Shown piece after piece: positions 1-9,014 of a stretch of DNA of 64,000 nt (position 1 is its first letter; the number at the start of each line of letters is the position of its first letter). Below the pieces are notes generated by a model. It ran no database searches, was not told where the DNA came from, and was given only the letters and a program-made list of their open reading frames with translations. Location: positions 824,047 to 888,046 of the forward strand of contig NZ_WEIC01000001.1 in the NCBI RefSeq assembly GCF_009184395.1, in the 5' to 3' direction. The position numbers were made by a program, and so were the translations under genes. This stretch comes from Amylibacter sp. SFDW26 (GTDB taxonomy: Bacteria; Pseudomonadota; Alphaproteobacteria; Rhodobacterales; Rhodobacteraceae).

Positions 1-414
1 ATGGTTTTAGGATCGTTTGATAACCCATATATGGTAATCTGCTTTATCTTGTTCATCATCTTCTTATTGGGTTTCTTGTTGGATTGGATTGAAATCACGT
101 TAATTATTATGCCCCTCATGCTTCCGGTTATCCTTGGTTTGGACATTGCTGTAGAAGGTTATGGCATCGTGGATAATCCATCAATTGTATGGTTTGCGAT
201 TTTGGTGGCTGTGACGCTACAAACCTCTTTCTTGACCCCTCCTGTAGGTTTTGCGCTATTCTACCTAAAGGGCGTTTGCCCACCTGAAATCAGTCTCAGC
301 CATATCTACAAAGGTGTTATCCCATTTGTATTGTTACAGATAACCGGTCTGGCGATTGTGTTCTTTTTCCCGGAACTGACCACGTGGCTACCAGCCCTAG
401 CATACGGGAACTAA
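1..414 (+). CDS. TRAP transporter large permease (DctM family), C-terminal part
   Basis: This is the 3' end of a gene that begins before the window; the ATG at base 1 is probably an internal Met. The visible 137 residues are very hydrophobic, with four likely membrane segments, and carry the C-terminal signature of DctM-type permeases, including a FLTPPVGFALFYLKG stretch near residues 77-91 and a final segment ending at a short polar tail. DctM proteins form the transport channel of sodium-driven tripartite (TRAP) importers of organic acids, working with DctQ and a periplasmic binding protein. It lies upstream of and codirectional with the LysR gene and the hydantoinase operon, so it may import their substrate; that link is inferred from position only. 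Confidence 0.9.
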   Translation: MVLGSFDNPYMVICFILFIIFLLGFLLDWIEITLIIMPLMLPVILGLDIAVEGYGIVDNPSIVWFAILVAVTLQTSFLTPPVGFALFYLKGVCPPEISLSHIYKGVIPFVLLQITGLAIVFFFPELTTWLPALAYGN

Positions 415-418
415 ATTT

Positions 419-444
419 TAGCAGCCTGATTATTCGGGCTGCTA
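419..444 (+). terminator. Possible terminator hairpin after the TRAP permease
   Basis: An 8-bp perfect inverted repeat (TAGCAGCC at 419-426, GGCTGCTA at 437-444) with a 10-nt loop begins five bases after the stop codon. No T-run follows it, so it is a weak intrinsic terminator or an mRNA 3'-end stabiliser. Confidence 0.45.
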
Positions 445-627
445 TACCACAGTAGATCTTTTGGGCATTTTATCTTTAGACATCGTTTTTACCAAAGATA
501 ATTTCTGCCCTGCACGAACACCTGATAAATCAAGAACCAATTCTGTAACAGCAAGTATTGAAAGCATGGCTGCAACTTGAAAGATGCATATACCGAATAT
601 CTTTCTAGATCCGATTTTCGTAGTCAT
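442..627 (-). CDS. Candidate small single-pass membrane protein (unrecognised)
   Basis: A 61-codon frame on the minus strand starts at an ATG at 627 and is preceded by a good Shine-Dalgarno sequence, GAGG, five bases upstream. The product has a basic N-terminus (MTTKIGSRK), one hydrophobic helix of about 22 residues (roughly 11-33) and a basic C-terminal tail. The frame continues upstream to another ATG at 705, which has poorer context. I recognise no family. It lies in a 485-bp AT-rich gap and its stop falls in the hairpin behind the TRAP gene. Ribosome-site quality and membrane-helix shape are the only support; chance is a real alternative. Confidence 0.3.
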   Translation of the reverse strand: MTTKIGSRKIFGICIFQVAAMLSILAVTELVLDLSGVRAGQKLSLVKTMSKDKMPKRSTVV

Positions 628-899
628 TTTAGCCTCAATAGTGATATTAGCATTTTGCTTTTCATAAAAAAGAAATAGAAACTTGAAGCAATACAAACAA
701 CGCATATCTCGCCATATTTGATATGCAATAAATGCATAGCGATGCTAAAAACCAAACATCACGCCAAGAATACGGCTGTAATAAATTAATATAATAGCTT
801 GTTATATAAAGGTAATATATAAATATATTGATTTACAACTTTTCAATGGTTGCAATTATTTTCAAAGCGCCACTATTTTAAAACGACTATTCAAACTCA

Positions 900-1850
900 T
901 TGAAAAGCAGCATCGGACACCCATTGCATATAAACTTAAAACAACTAGAAGCCTTTATTTGGGTTGCTGACTTGGGCAGCTTCCGCGGCGCAGCTGATAG
1001 GTTGAATACCACCCAGCCAAATATTTCTTCGCGCATCTCAGCTTTAGAAACAAATCTGAATGTTATCCTTATGGAACGCGATGCAGGATCTGTCAGGCTA
1101 ACAACAAAAGGACAACACCTTCTTATACATGCTAGGCAAGTTATACGAGAAGCTGAAAGCTTTATCGAAGCCGCGGATAACACATCTCTTTTCGATGGAG
1201 TTTTACGTTTAGGCGTTACAGAAATGGTTGTGCACACATGGCTGAATGATTTCTTAAAAGCTTTAAACGACCAATTTCCAAAAATCAGCGTCGAACTCAA
1301 TGTAGATTTATCTATAAATCTAGAAAAAGAATTATCAGAACGGTCCCTAGATCTAGCTTTGCAATACGGTCCTTTCAAAGGAAAAACATCTGGATCGGCA
1401 GACTTGGGAACATACCCAATGATATGGGTCGCATCACCAGAATTAAACATCGATACCTCCAGAAAAATGGGTATAGAAGATATCGTGAAACATCCAATCT
1501 TGACCCATTCACGTGTTACGCATTCTTTTGAAGAAATCACGCAACATTTTGCAATGCGCCGCGATCTCTCGGCACGGTTGGTTCCATCTAGCAATTTAGC
1601 AGCATGCCTTTATATGACCATGAATGGCATGGGGATTGGGATTATGCCTGATGTCATGGTGGCAAAAGAATTGAAGAATGGTGAACTGATACAAGTTCAA
1701 TATGACTGGACGCCAGAACCATCTCATTTCTTAGCACGCTATGATGCTGATAAATCCGCTAAATTCGTGGCAAGTGCAGCAAAAATTGCAAGCGACATTG
1801 CAAAAAACTACGCAATCGATTTTTCCCGCGAAGCAATTATTCCAGTATGA
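900..1850 (+). CDS. LysR-family transcriptional regulator
   Basis: The protein (about 316 aa, normal for the family) has an N-terminal winged helix-turn-helix at roughly residues 12-70, with the typical LysR pattern of an ADLGSFRGAADRL turn followed by QPNISSRISALE. A periplasmic-binding-like effector domain fills residues about 95-300. No in-frame ATG exists between the upstream stop at 879 and the domain, so translation must begin at TTG, either at 900 or at 924; neither has a strong ribosome site. It sits 154 bp upstream of and codirectional with the hydantoinase operon, and is the natural candidate activator of that operon and perhaps the TRAP genes before it. The effector is unknown, probably a pathway substrate or intermediate. 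Confidence 0.9.
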   Translation: MKSSIGHPLHINLKQLEAFIWVADLGSFRGAADRLNTTQPNISSRISALETNLNVILMERDAGSVRLTTKGQHLLIHARQVIREAESFIEAADNTSLFDGVLRLGVTEMVVHTWLNDFLKALNDQFPKISVELNVDLSINLEKELSERSLDLALQYGPFKGKTSGSADLGTYPMIWVASPELNIDTSRKMGIEDIVKHPILTHSRVTHSFEEITQHFAMRRDLSARLVPSSNLAACLYMTMNGMGIGIMPDVMVAKELKNGELIQVQYDWTPEPSHFLARYDADKSAKFVASAAKIASDIAKNYAIDFSREAIIPV

Positions 1851-2004
1851 TATTTATTTTACCGATACTCTGATATGTAGTTTACAACAACAAAGTAGGA
1901 TAAATTTTTATTATACAATACATCCAATAAAGTAATTTGCTCTTATCAAACAAATACTCCAACGTGTTCGCATTAGCTTCATGTGAAAGAGAGCGGAATC
2001 ACAA

Positions 2005-4083
2005 ATGCATAAATCATCAATTCGTTTGGGCGTAGACATCGGCGGTACATTTACCGATGTTGTTTTGGAAATTGACGCAGAACAGTTTTCTACCAAAGTC
2101 CTAACAACATATGCTGCTCCTGAGAATGCAATCATTGATGGTATGCATCTGGTCTGTAACAAAGCTGGCATTATGCCATCTGATATTCAACAAATCATTC
2201 ATGGCACAACGTTAGCGACAAACGCATTGATTGAACGTCGTGGTGCAAAGACGGCCCTAATCACAACACAGGGGTTCCGGGATGTTATTGAGATGCGCAC
2301 GGAGTCGCGTTTTGAGCAATATGATTTAAACCTAAATCTACCAGAACCGTTGTTGCCACGTCAGATGCGTTACACAGTAGAAGAGCGTGTTGATGCGAAA
2401 GGCAACGTGTTGATTGATCTAGACCGCGCTAAGGTAGAAGCCGTCGTCGATCAAATCGCCGAAGCTGGATATAAGAGTGTCGCCGTTGGCTTGATACATT
2501 CGTATCTAAACGATGAACACGAAAAAATGGTACGTGAAGTGCTGACAGAAAAACTGCCAGACGTTATGGTTTCGCTATCTTCTGAAGTTTCCCCTCAGAT
2601 GCGCGAATATGAACGTTTCAATACAGTGGTTGCAAACGCATATATCAAACCTTTGATGAAAAGCTACTTGGGCCGTCTTGAAGGCCGTCTAAATAATGAA
2701 GGCGTGACTTGTAAAATCTTCCTCATGCACTCTGGTGGCGGTATAATTTCTATCGAAAGCGCCGCGGATTTCCCTGTGCGTCTTGTTGAATCTGGTCCTG
2801 CAGGTGGTGCAGTTTTCGCTGCCAACATTGCAGCACGTTATAACTTGGATAAAGTGCTGTCATTCGATATGGGCGGTACAACAGCAAAAATTTGTTTGAT
2901 TAAAAACCAAACTCCAAAAACAAGCCGCGTGTTTGAAGTTGCACGTACATACCGCTTCAAAAAAGGCTCTGGTATGCCAATATCAATCCCTGTCATTGAT
3001 ATGGTCGAAATCGGCGCTGGTGGTGGCTCTTTAGCACATCTAGATAGCATGCGCCAAATCCGTGTCGGTCCAGAATCTGCAGGTTCAGAACCTGGCCCTG
3101 CTTGTTATGGTCGTGGCGGCGAAAAACCTGCAGTGACAGATGCCGACCTTGTTTTGGGTAAACTTGACCCAGATAATTTTGCGGGTGGTTCAATCCAACT
3201 TCACACAAAAAACTCCGCTGCCGCTTTGGAAGCAGTACTTGGTAAAACATTGGACATGGATGCACAAACAGCTGCGTTTGGTTTGGCCGAAGTTGTGGAT
3301 GAAAACATGGCAAATGCTGCACGTGTTCACGCGGTAGAAAATGGCGAAGACCTTTCCGAATATACAATGATCGCGTTTGGCGGCGCTGCACCATTGCATG
3401 CCGCACGCCTATGCGAAAAACTAGGTGTTGAGCGTCTGTTAGTACCACCTGGTGCTGGCGTTGGCTCTGCGATTGGTTTTTTACGTGCTCCATTCAGCTT
3501 TGAGGCAAATCGCTCTGTTTATATGAAACTGTCTGACTTCAACGGCAGCAAGATCCAGAACCTTTTGACAGATTTAAAAGCAGAATCTAATGGATTTGTA
3601 CGCAACTGTGATGCAAGTGCTGAAATTTTATCAGAGTTTAAAGTGTACATGCGCTACTCTGGTCAGGGTTGGGAAATCCCAATTATCTTAACTGAAGAAC
3701 AAGCAATGAACCCAGACGTAGATACATTTGAACGTCTGTTCGAAGAGGATTATACAAAACTCTTTGGTCGCCCAGTCGAAGGCCTAGATATCGAGATCAC
3801 TGTTTGGTCTGTTAACGCCACAACGCCAGCTGAAAAGGTTGCGCCTGTCACAACTTTATCCGCAAAAATGACCGCAGACGTAGATAAACAGCGTCAGATG
3901 TTTGATCCAGCACAAGCGGCTTACTTAGAAGCATCGGTTGTTTTGCGCAAACAAATGGCAAATGGCGCAGAAGCCAAAGGCCCTGCTGCGATCACCGAAG
4001 AAGAAACAACAATCATTGTACCAGCAAGCCGTACAGCCATTCGTCAACCTGACGGCTGCATCGATGTCGTTGTAAGAACCTGA
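2005..4083 (+). CDS. Hydantoinase/oxoprolinase family, subunit A (HyuA-like)
   Basis: This 692-residue protein belongs to the HyuA/N-methylhydantoinase A family, the ATP-using subunit of enzymes that open cyclic amides (hydantoins, 5-oxoproline) or, in relatives, carboxylate acetone. The N-terminal domain carries the sugar-kinase-like phosphate loop DIGGTFTD (residues 11-18) and HGTTLATNALIERRG (66-80). The central hydantoinase A domain has a second phosphate motif DMGGTTAK (288-295), and a C-terminal domain follows. Length is normal for the family. It begins a seven-gene run with short gaps or start/stop overlaps. The exact ring substrate cannot be read from the sequence; ATP dependence is inferred from the family. 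Confidence 0.9.
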   Translation: MHKSSIRLGVDIGGTFTDVVLEIDAEQFSTKVLTTYAAPENAIIDGMHLVCNKAGIMPSDIQQIIHGTTLATNALIERRGAKTALITTQGFRDVIEMRTESRFEQYDLNLNLPEPLLPRQMRYTVEERVDAKGNVLIDLDRAKVEAVVDQIAEAGYKSVAVGLIHSYLNDEHEKMVREVLTEKLPDVMVSLSSEVSPQMREYERFNTVVANAYIKPLMKSYLGRLEGRLNNEGVTCKIFLMHSGGGIISIESAADFPVRLVESGPAGGAVFAANIAARYNLDKVLSFDMGGTTAKICLIKNQTPKTSRVFEVARTYRFKKGSGMPISIPVIDMVEIGAGGGSLAHLDSMRQIRVGPESAGSEPGPACYGRGGEKPAVTDADLVLGKLDPDNFAGGSIQLHTKNSAAALEAVLGKTLDMDAQTAAFGLAEVVDENMANAARVHAVENGEDLSEYTMIAFGGAAPLHAARLCEKLGVERLLVPPGAGVGSAIGFLRAPFSFEANRSVYMKLSDFNGSKIQNLLTDLKAESNGFVRNCDASAEILSEFKVYMRYSGQGWEIPIILTEEQAMNPDVDTFERLFEEDYTKLFGRPVEGLDIEITVWSVNATTPAEKVAPVTTLSAKMTADVDKQRQMFDPAQAAYLEASVVLRKQMANGAEAKGPAAITEEETTIIVPASRTAIRQPDGCIDVVVRT

Positions 4084-4097
4084 AGTGGAATAGAATA

Positions 4098-5807
4098 ATG
4101 GCAAAAGAACATTCAAACGTCGCCTATCAGGTCATGTGGAACCGCATGATTTCAGTTGTAGAGGAACAAGCACAAGCCTTGGTTCGTACAGCGTTTTCGA
4201 CATCTGTTCGTGAAGCGGGCGATTTGTCTGCTGGTGTTTATGATACCAAAGGCAACATGCTGGCTCAAGCGGTGACAGGCACACCAGGTCACGTGAACGC
4301 TATGGCAGATGCTGTAGCGCACTTCATCCGCCGCATTGGTCGCCAAAATATCATGCAAGGTGATGTTTACATTACCAATGACCCTTGGGAAGGCACAGGC
4401 CACCTCCATGACATCACTATGGTAACACCATCTTTTCATAATGATGCGCTCGTTGGCTTTTTTGCGTGTACTGCCCACATCGTTGATATTGGCGGGCGTG
4501 GTTTTGGTGCTGATGCAGCAAGTGTTTATGAAGAAGGTCTTTATATTCCGATCATGAAATTCGCAGCAGGCGGTGAAGTAGACAAGACGCTTGTTTCAAT
4601 CATTCGCGGCAATGTGCGTGAACCAGATCAGTTGATCGGTGACATCTATGCTTTGACAACATGTAACGAAATTGGCCACCGCCGTTTGATCGATATGATG
4701 GAAGAATTCGAGTTGGATGATCTAAATGGTATCGGTACATTCATTCTTGAAAATTCACGCCGCGCCACAATCGAACGTATCGCGGGTCTGCCACGCAAAG
4801 AGGCAACAGGCGAAATGACAGTTGATGGCTTTAGCGAGCCGATCACATTAAAAGTGAAACTGACGATTGAGGAGGATCGTATCCTATCGGATTTCGAAGG
4901 ATCATCAGGCTTGGATAAAAAAGGGATTAACTGCCCATTGGTCTATGCAAAAGCTTATGCTTGTTATGCATTGAAATGCGCAATCGCGCCAGAAATTCCA
5001 AACAATGCAGCATCACTCGCACCATTTGAAATCACAGCCCCAGAGAATTCTATTGTGAATGCGCTACATCCTGCACCCGTTGCATTACGCCATATAGTTG
5101 GTCACTTCGTACCTGACACAGTTTATGATGCTCTGGACAAAATTTTACCAAATACCGTTCCTGCCGAAGGTGCTGGTTGTTTGTGTAACTTCCAAGTGTC
5201 GTTGCGCCCACGTATGGATGCACCAGCCCCTGAAGACGCTGTTCGCTCAGAAGTTTTGACATTCAACTCTGGTGGTTCTGGTGCGCGTCCCCTGCATGAT
5301 GGTTTGAATGCCACAGCATTCCCATCAGGTGTTATGACTATGCCAGTCGAAGCAACTGAACATGCAGGCCCAGTCATCATTTGGCGCAAAGAGTTACGTC
5401 CAGACAGCGGTGGCGCAGGTGCACAACGTGGTGGATTGGGGCAATATATGGAAGTTGGGGCGCGTGAAGGGCACGAGTTCGACATACAAGCCATGTTTGA
5501 CCGTGTTGATCACCCTGCACGCGGTCGCCAAGGTGGTCAAAATGGTGCGCCAACAGTTATTATCCAAGACGATGGCACTAAAATGAATGGCAAGGGCAAG
5601 CAATTCGTAGCCCATGGTCGCCGCGTTATGATGGCTTTCCCAGGTGGTGCTGGTTACGGCAACCCATCTGATCGTGATGCAAAACTTGTACACAGAGACC
5701 TTGTAAGGGGGTATATTTCTGCCAAAGTAGCAAAAAATGATTACGGTATGCCAGATGCCGATATCGCAGATATTCTTAATACAGTTAAAAAGGGAGAAGC
5801 TTTATGA
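4098..5807 (+). CDS. Hydantoinase/oxoprolinase family, subunit B (HyuB-like)
   Basis: This 569-residue protein is the partner of the HyuA-like subunit 14 bases upstream. Family landmarks include VREAGDLSAGVYD in the first 50 residues and YITNDPWEGTGHLHDI near residues 90-106, followed by glycine-rich segments in the C-terminal third (GGSGARP, GGAGAQRGG). HyuB-type subunits contribute the metal-binding amidohydrolase part of N-methylhydantoinase and related complexes. Its stop overlaps the next start by ATGA, so translation of the FAD-dependent enzyme is probably coupled. Substrate is unknown. The family also includes acetone carboxylase subunits, but no third (gamma) subunit is present, which favours a hydantoinase-like enzyme. 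Confidence 0.9.
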   Translation: MAKEHSNVAYQVMWNRMISVVEEQAQALVRTAFSTSVREAGDLSAGVYDTKGNMLAQAVTGTPGHVNAMADAVAHFIRRIGRQNIMQGDVYITNDPWEGTGHLHDITMVTPSFHNDALVGFFACTAHIVDIGGRGFGADAASVYEEGLYIPIMKFAAGGEVDKTLVSIIRGNVREPDQLIGDIYALTTCNEIGHRRLIDMMEEFELDDLNGIGTFILENSRRATIERIAGLPRKEATGEMTVDGFSEPITLKVKLTIEEDRILSDFEGSSGLDKKGINCPLVYAKAYACYALKCAIAPEIPNNAASLAPFEITAPENSIVNALHPAPVALRHIVGHFVPDTVYDALDKILPNTVPAEGAGCLCNFQVSLRPRMDAPAPEDAVRSEVLTFNSGGSGARPLHDGLNATAFPSGVMTMPVEATEHAGPVIIWRKELRPDSGGAGAQRGGLGQYMEVGAREGHEFDIQAMFDRVDHPARGRQGGQNGAPTVIIQDDGTKMNGKGKQFVAHGRRVMMAFPGGAGYGNPSDRDAKLVHRDLVRGYISAKVAKNDYGMPDADIADILNTVKKGEAL

Positions 5808-7030
5808 TAAGCAAAATCATATCGTTGCAAGCACCTGCTAAAACCAATTATGACGTTGTCATCGTCGGTGGCGCCATTATGGGGGCTTCAGTAGCATGGT
5901 TCTTATCAGACAATCCCGATTTTGATGGTAGCGTACTTGTGGTCGAAAAAGACCCAAGTTATCAGTATTCCTGCACTGGAGCGACCAACAGCTGTATGCG
6001 CCAACAGTTTAGCAGTGAAATAAATGTTAAGTGCTCACAATTCGCTGCTGATTTTGTGAAAAATCTACGCCAATACATGGGTAATGACCACCGTGTGCCG
6101 GATCTGAAAATACAAAATTTTGGATATATGTATTTGGCGGATACAGAAGGTTTTGCAAATATTTTACGCGAAAGCCACGCTATCCAAGCGGCCGCAGGCG
6201 CTGGTACAAAATTATTAACACCAGAAAAGATAAAAGCTGCCTACCCATTCTATAATGTCGATGACATCGTTTTAGGTAGCTTAAACCTTATTGATGAAGG
6301 ATATTGGGATTCCATAACGGTTTTCGATTGGTGGCGTAAATCTGCCCGTGAGCGCGGTGTGGAATACATCACAAACGAGACTGTAAGTATGACAAAGAAT
6401 ACAGCCGGCACTCGTGTTGAAAGTATTACCTTGAAGTCTGGCGAAGTCATATCCTGTGGTAAAGTTGTAAATTGTTCTGGTGCACGCGCAATTGAAACCG
6501 CAAAAATGGCTGGTATTACGATCCCTGTGGAACCACGCAAACGCTTCACTTGGATTTTTGACACCGAAGATAAACTCGATCGTCCCTTGCCTTTGACAAT
6601 CGATCCATCTGGGGTGCATGTCCGTCAAGAAGGTGCAAACAACTATCAGGCTGGTGGTCACGCTGATTATGATCCTGCAGTAGATTACGACGATTTTGAG
6701 ATGGATCATAATTTATGGCAGGACCACATATGGCCAACCTTGGCGGCACGCATTCCACAGTTTGAAGCTATTAAGGTTACGAATGAATGGGCTGGCCACT
6801 ACGCGTATAACGTCTTTGATCACAACATGATCCTTGGTCATCATAATCAGGTTGGAAATTTTTACTTTCTAAATGGCGACTCTGGTCATGGCTTACAACA
6901 ATCCCCGGCTATGGGCCGCGGTGTAGCTGAGCTTTTAACATACGGTGAATATCGCACACTCGACTTATCTGTCTTTGATTATAGCCGCATAGTGAAAAAT
7001 GAACCCTTTATTGAAAAGGCCGTGATTTGA
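5804..7030 (+). CDS. FAD-dependent oxidoreductase, DAO/sarcosine-oxidase-like
   Basis: The 408-residue protein has an N-terminal Rossmann FAD site, with DVVIVGGAIMGAS at residues 17-29, and the C-terminal signature of D-amino-acid-oxidase-fold enzymes (NGDSGHGLQQSPAMGRGVAELL pattern near residues 363-385). Members oxidise secondary or primary amines such as sarcosine, glycine betaine derivatives or D-amino acids to imines, which hydrolyse to carbonyl plus amine. The start overlaps the HyuB stop (ATGA). In this operon it most plausibly oxidises the N-substituted amino acid released by ring opening, feeding the aldolase next door; that role is inferred. No covalent-flavin assignment is possible by eye. 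Confidence 0.85.
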   Translation: MISKIISLQAPAKTNYDVVIVGGAIMGASVAWFLSDNPDFDGSVLVVEKDPSYQYSCTGATNSCMRQQFSSEINVKCSQFAADFVKNLRQYMGNDHRVPDLKIQNFGYMYLADTEGFANILRESHAIQAAAGAGTKLLTPEKIKAAYPFYNVDDIVLGSLNLIDEGYWDSITVFDWWRKSARERGVEYITNETVSMTKNTAGTRVESITLKSGEVISCGKVVNCSGARAIETAKMAGITIPVEPRKRFTWIFDTEDKLDRPLPLTIDPSGVHVRQEGANNYQAGGHADYDPAVDYDDFEMDHNLWQDHIWPTLAARIPQFEAIKVTNEWAGHYAYNVFDHNMILGHHNQVGNFYFLNGDSGHGLQQSPAMGRGVAELLTYGEYRTLDLSVFDYSRIVKNEPFIEKAVI

Positions 7031-7803
7031 TGAAACTTCCTGTAAATCCATTCACGCAAGCCATTAAAAAGGGCGAAAAACAAATTGGTCTTTGGGTGGG
7101 ATATGGCAATAATTTCGCGGCCGAGATCATCGCAAGCGCGGGTTATGATTGGGTTGTGGTTGATATGGAACATTCACCAAACGATTATCATTCTGTCTTA
7201 TCTCAACTTCAAGCATTTGAAGCTTATCCAACGACCGCTCTTGTTCGCCCAGATTGGAACGATACCGTCAAAGTCAAACGTTTGTTAGATATTGGTGCAA
7301 ATGGCTTGGTCTTCCCGATGGTTCAAAATGTTGAAGAAGCCAAAAACGCTGTAGCAGCAACACGTTATCCCCCTCGTGGTGTACGCGGTGTCAGTGGTTC
7401 GACACGTGCTGCAAAATTTGGACGGATTACGGATTATTTCCAACGCATTGAGGAAGAAACGACAATCATCCTGCAATTGGAAACGATTGAAGCTTTAAAC
7501 AATGCAGAAGAAATTGCCAATGTTGACGGCGTTCATGGTGTTTTCTTTGGCCCCTCCGATATTGCAGCAGACCTTGGTAAAATCGGCAAACCAATGGACC
7601 AAGAGGTCTGGAATAATATTTTGCCTGTTGCCCAAAAACTAATGGATAAAGGTATCCCTGTTGGTACCCTAGTTCTTGATCCCGCTTTCGCAGCTAAATT
7701 ACTGAATGATGGCTTTACATTTGTGGCTTGCGGCATGGACACAGCCCTTTTGGCACGCAGTTCAGAGGCGCTTTTGGCAAGTGTTAAAAAGGACATGAAA
7801 TGA
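7030..7803 (+). CDS. HpcH/HpaI-family aldolase
   Basis: The 257-residue protein is a class II (metal-dependent) 2-oxo-acid aldolase of the HpcH/HpaI family, related to 4-hydroxy-2-oxoheptanedioate and 2-keto-3-deoxy-rhamnonate aldolases that release pyruvate. The catalytic His lies in VVVDMEHSPND (H48), the pyruvate-binding Arg is likely R73 (ALVRPDWND), and the metal ligands are E151 (ILQLETIEA) and D177 (GPSDIAADLG). The ATG at 7030 overlaps the previous stop (TGATG). All catalytic residues expected for the family are present, so it should be active. It would cleave a hydroxy-oxo-acid intermediate of the operon's pathway; the aldehyde product is unknown. Confidence 0.9.
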   Translation: MKLPVNPFTQAIKKGEKQIGLWVGYGNNFAAEIIASAGYDWVVVDMEHSPNDYHSVLSQLQAFEAYPTTALVRPDWNDTVKVKRLLDIGANGLVFPMVQNVEEAKNAVAATRYPPRGVRGVSGSTRAAKFGRITDYFQRIEEETTIILQLETIEALNNAEEIANVDGVHGVFFGPSDIAADLGKIGKPMDQEVWNNILPVAQKLMDKGIPVGTLVLDPAFAAKLLNDGFTFVACGMDTALLARSSEALLASVKKDMK

Positions 7804-9014
7804 ATTACGCCTCTTCACGCCTAACACCTGTGAAACCATCTGCATCTGCCGCAGTCAGTCAAAATGCGAAAGCGTTAAAGGCCGAAGGTCATGACGTTAT
7901 TGATGTTGGCCTGGGTGAGCCTGATTTTGATACACCAGCTCATATTATCCAAGCGGCTTATGACGCTGCAAAGTCAGGTCAAACACGTTACCCACCAACG
8001 GGTGGTACAGCGGATATGAAAAATGCTGTGGTCGCCAAATTGGCGCGTGAGAACAATCAAACATATACGCCTGACGAAATTATCGTTTCAAACGGTGCAA
8101 AACAGGTCTTGTTCAACGCTTTTATGGCAACATTAGAAACAGGTGACGAAGTTCTGTTATGCGCCCCATACTTTGGCCAATATAAAGATATTGTTTTGAT
8201 CTTGGGTGGTACACCAACAGTTCTGCCTTGTTCCGCTGAAAGTGGGTTTCGCCTGACACCACAGATGTTAGAGGCTGCAATTACGCCAAAAACACGTTGG
8301 TTGTTGATCAATTCACCGTCTAACCCATCTGGCGCAATATATACCCCAAAAGAGTTAAAAGCATTGGGGGCCGTTATTGCAAAACACCCAAACCTTTTGG
8401 TTATGTCTGATGAAATCTATGAACACATCCTGTTTGACGGGCAAACATTCACATCTTTTACCGATGCAAACCCAAACCTGCGTGATCAAACTCTAATCGT
8501 GAATGGCGTTTCCAAAGCCTACGCCATGACAGGTTGGCGCATTGGATATGGTGCTGGTCCAGTTGGATTAATCAATGCCATGGTCAAAGTGCAATCACAG
8601 ATTTGTTCTGGTGCGTGCTCTATCGCCCAAGCCGCAGCAACTGCTGCTTTGAATGGCCCGCAACATGATGTGCGAATGTTCAACAAAGCCTTTGAAAAAC
8701 GCCGCAACCTGATCGTGGATAGAGTGGCCGAAACCAATGGGCTGACATTGGATGCACCAGGCGGGGCTTTCTATGCCTATATCGGCTGCGCAGCTTATAT
8801 AGGTGCTGTGACCCCAAAAGGTGATGTGATATCAGATGATGTCGCTTTTGCTGATTACATCCTAAAGGATGCAAAAGTAGCTTCTGTTCCTGGTTCAGCT
8901 TATGACCTTTCCCCTTTCTTTCGGATTTCCACAGCGACATCCGAAGATGTTCTAAACGAAGCTATGGACCGTATTGCGGTCAGTGTTTCAAAACTCACAC
9001 CAAAAGAAAAATGA
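7800..9014 (+). CDS. Class I/II aminotransferase (AspC-like, PLP)
   Basis: The 404-residue protein is a fold-type I aminotransferase of the aspartate aminotransferase group. Landmarks are GLGEPDFDTP near residues 38-47, the NSPSNPSG motif near 174-181, SDEIYEHILFDG near 203-214, and the PLP Schiff-base lysine K239 in NGVSKAYAMTGWRIGY, with a C-terminal FRISTATS arginine site for the substrate carboxylate. It overlaps the aldolase gene (ATGA). Housekeeping AspC of alphaproteobacteria is similar, but its place inside the operon suggests a pathway-specific job, such as collecting the amino group onto 2-oxoglutarate or making an oxo acid for the aldolase. Confidence 0.9.
   Translation: MNYASSRLTPVKPSASAAVSQNAKALKAEGHDVIDVGLGEPDFDTPAHIIQAAYDAAKSGQTRYPPTGGTADMKNAVVAKLARENNQTYTPDEIIVSNGAKQVLFNAFMATLETGDEVLLCAPYFGQYKDIVLILGGTPTVLPCSAESGFRLTPQMLEAAITPKTRWLLINSPSNPSGAIYTPKELKALGAVIAKHPNLLVMSDEIYEHILFDGQTFTSFTDANPNLRDQTLIVNGVSKAYAMTGWRIGYGAGPVGLINAMVKVQSQICSGACSIAQAAATAALNGPQHDVRMFNKAFEKRRNLIVDRVAETNGLTLDAPGGAFYAYIGCAAYIGAVTPKGDVISDDVAFADYILKDAKVASVPGSAYDLSPFFRISTATSEDVLNEAMDRIAVSVSKLTPKEK

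Larger units (their letters stand above)
415..899. other. 485-bp AT-rich gap between TRAP permease and LysR gene
   Basis: The gap holds the hairpin at 419-444 and the minus-strand small ORF candidate at 442-627. From about 700 to 899 it is very AT-rich with several TATA-like strings (for example TATAAT near 790), suitable for the LysR promoter, but I could not settle on a convincing -35/-10 pair. No tRNA or repeat family was seen. Confidence 0.5.

Noticed and set aside
887-1594. Long open frame on the minus strand opposite the LysR gene (235 codons)
   Set aside because: It has no recognisable domain, no ribosome site of note, and mirrors a clear LysR coding frame.
4098-5807. Acetone carboxylase subunit
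   Set aside because: The third (gamma) subunit gene is missing and the neighbours are an amine oxidase and an aldolase.
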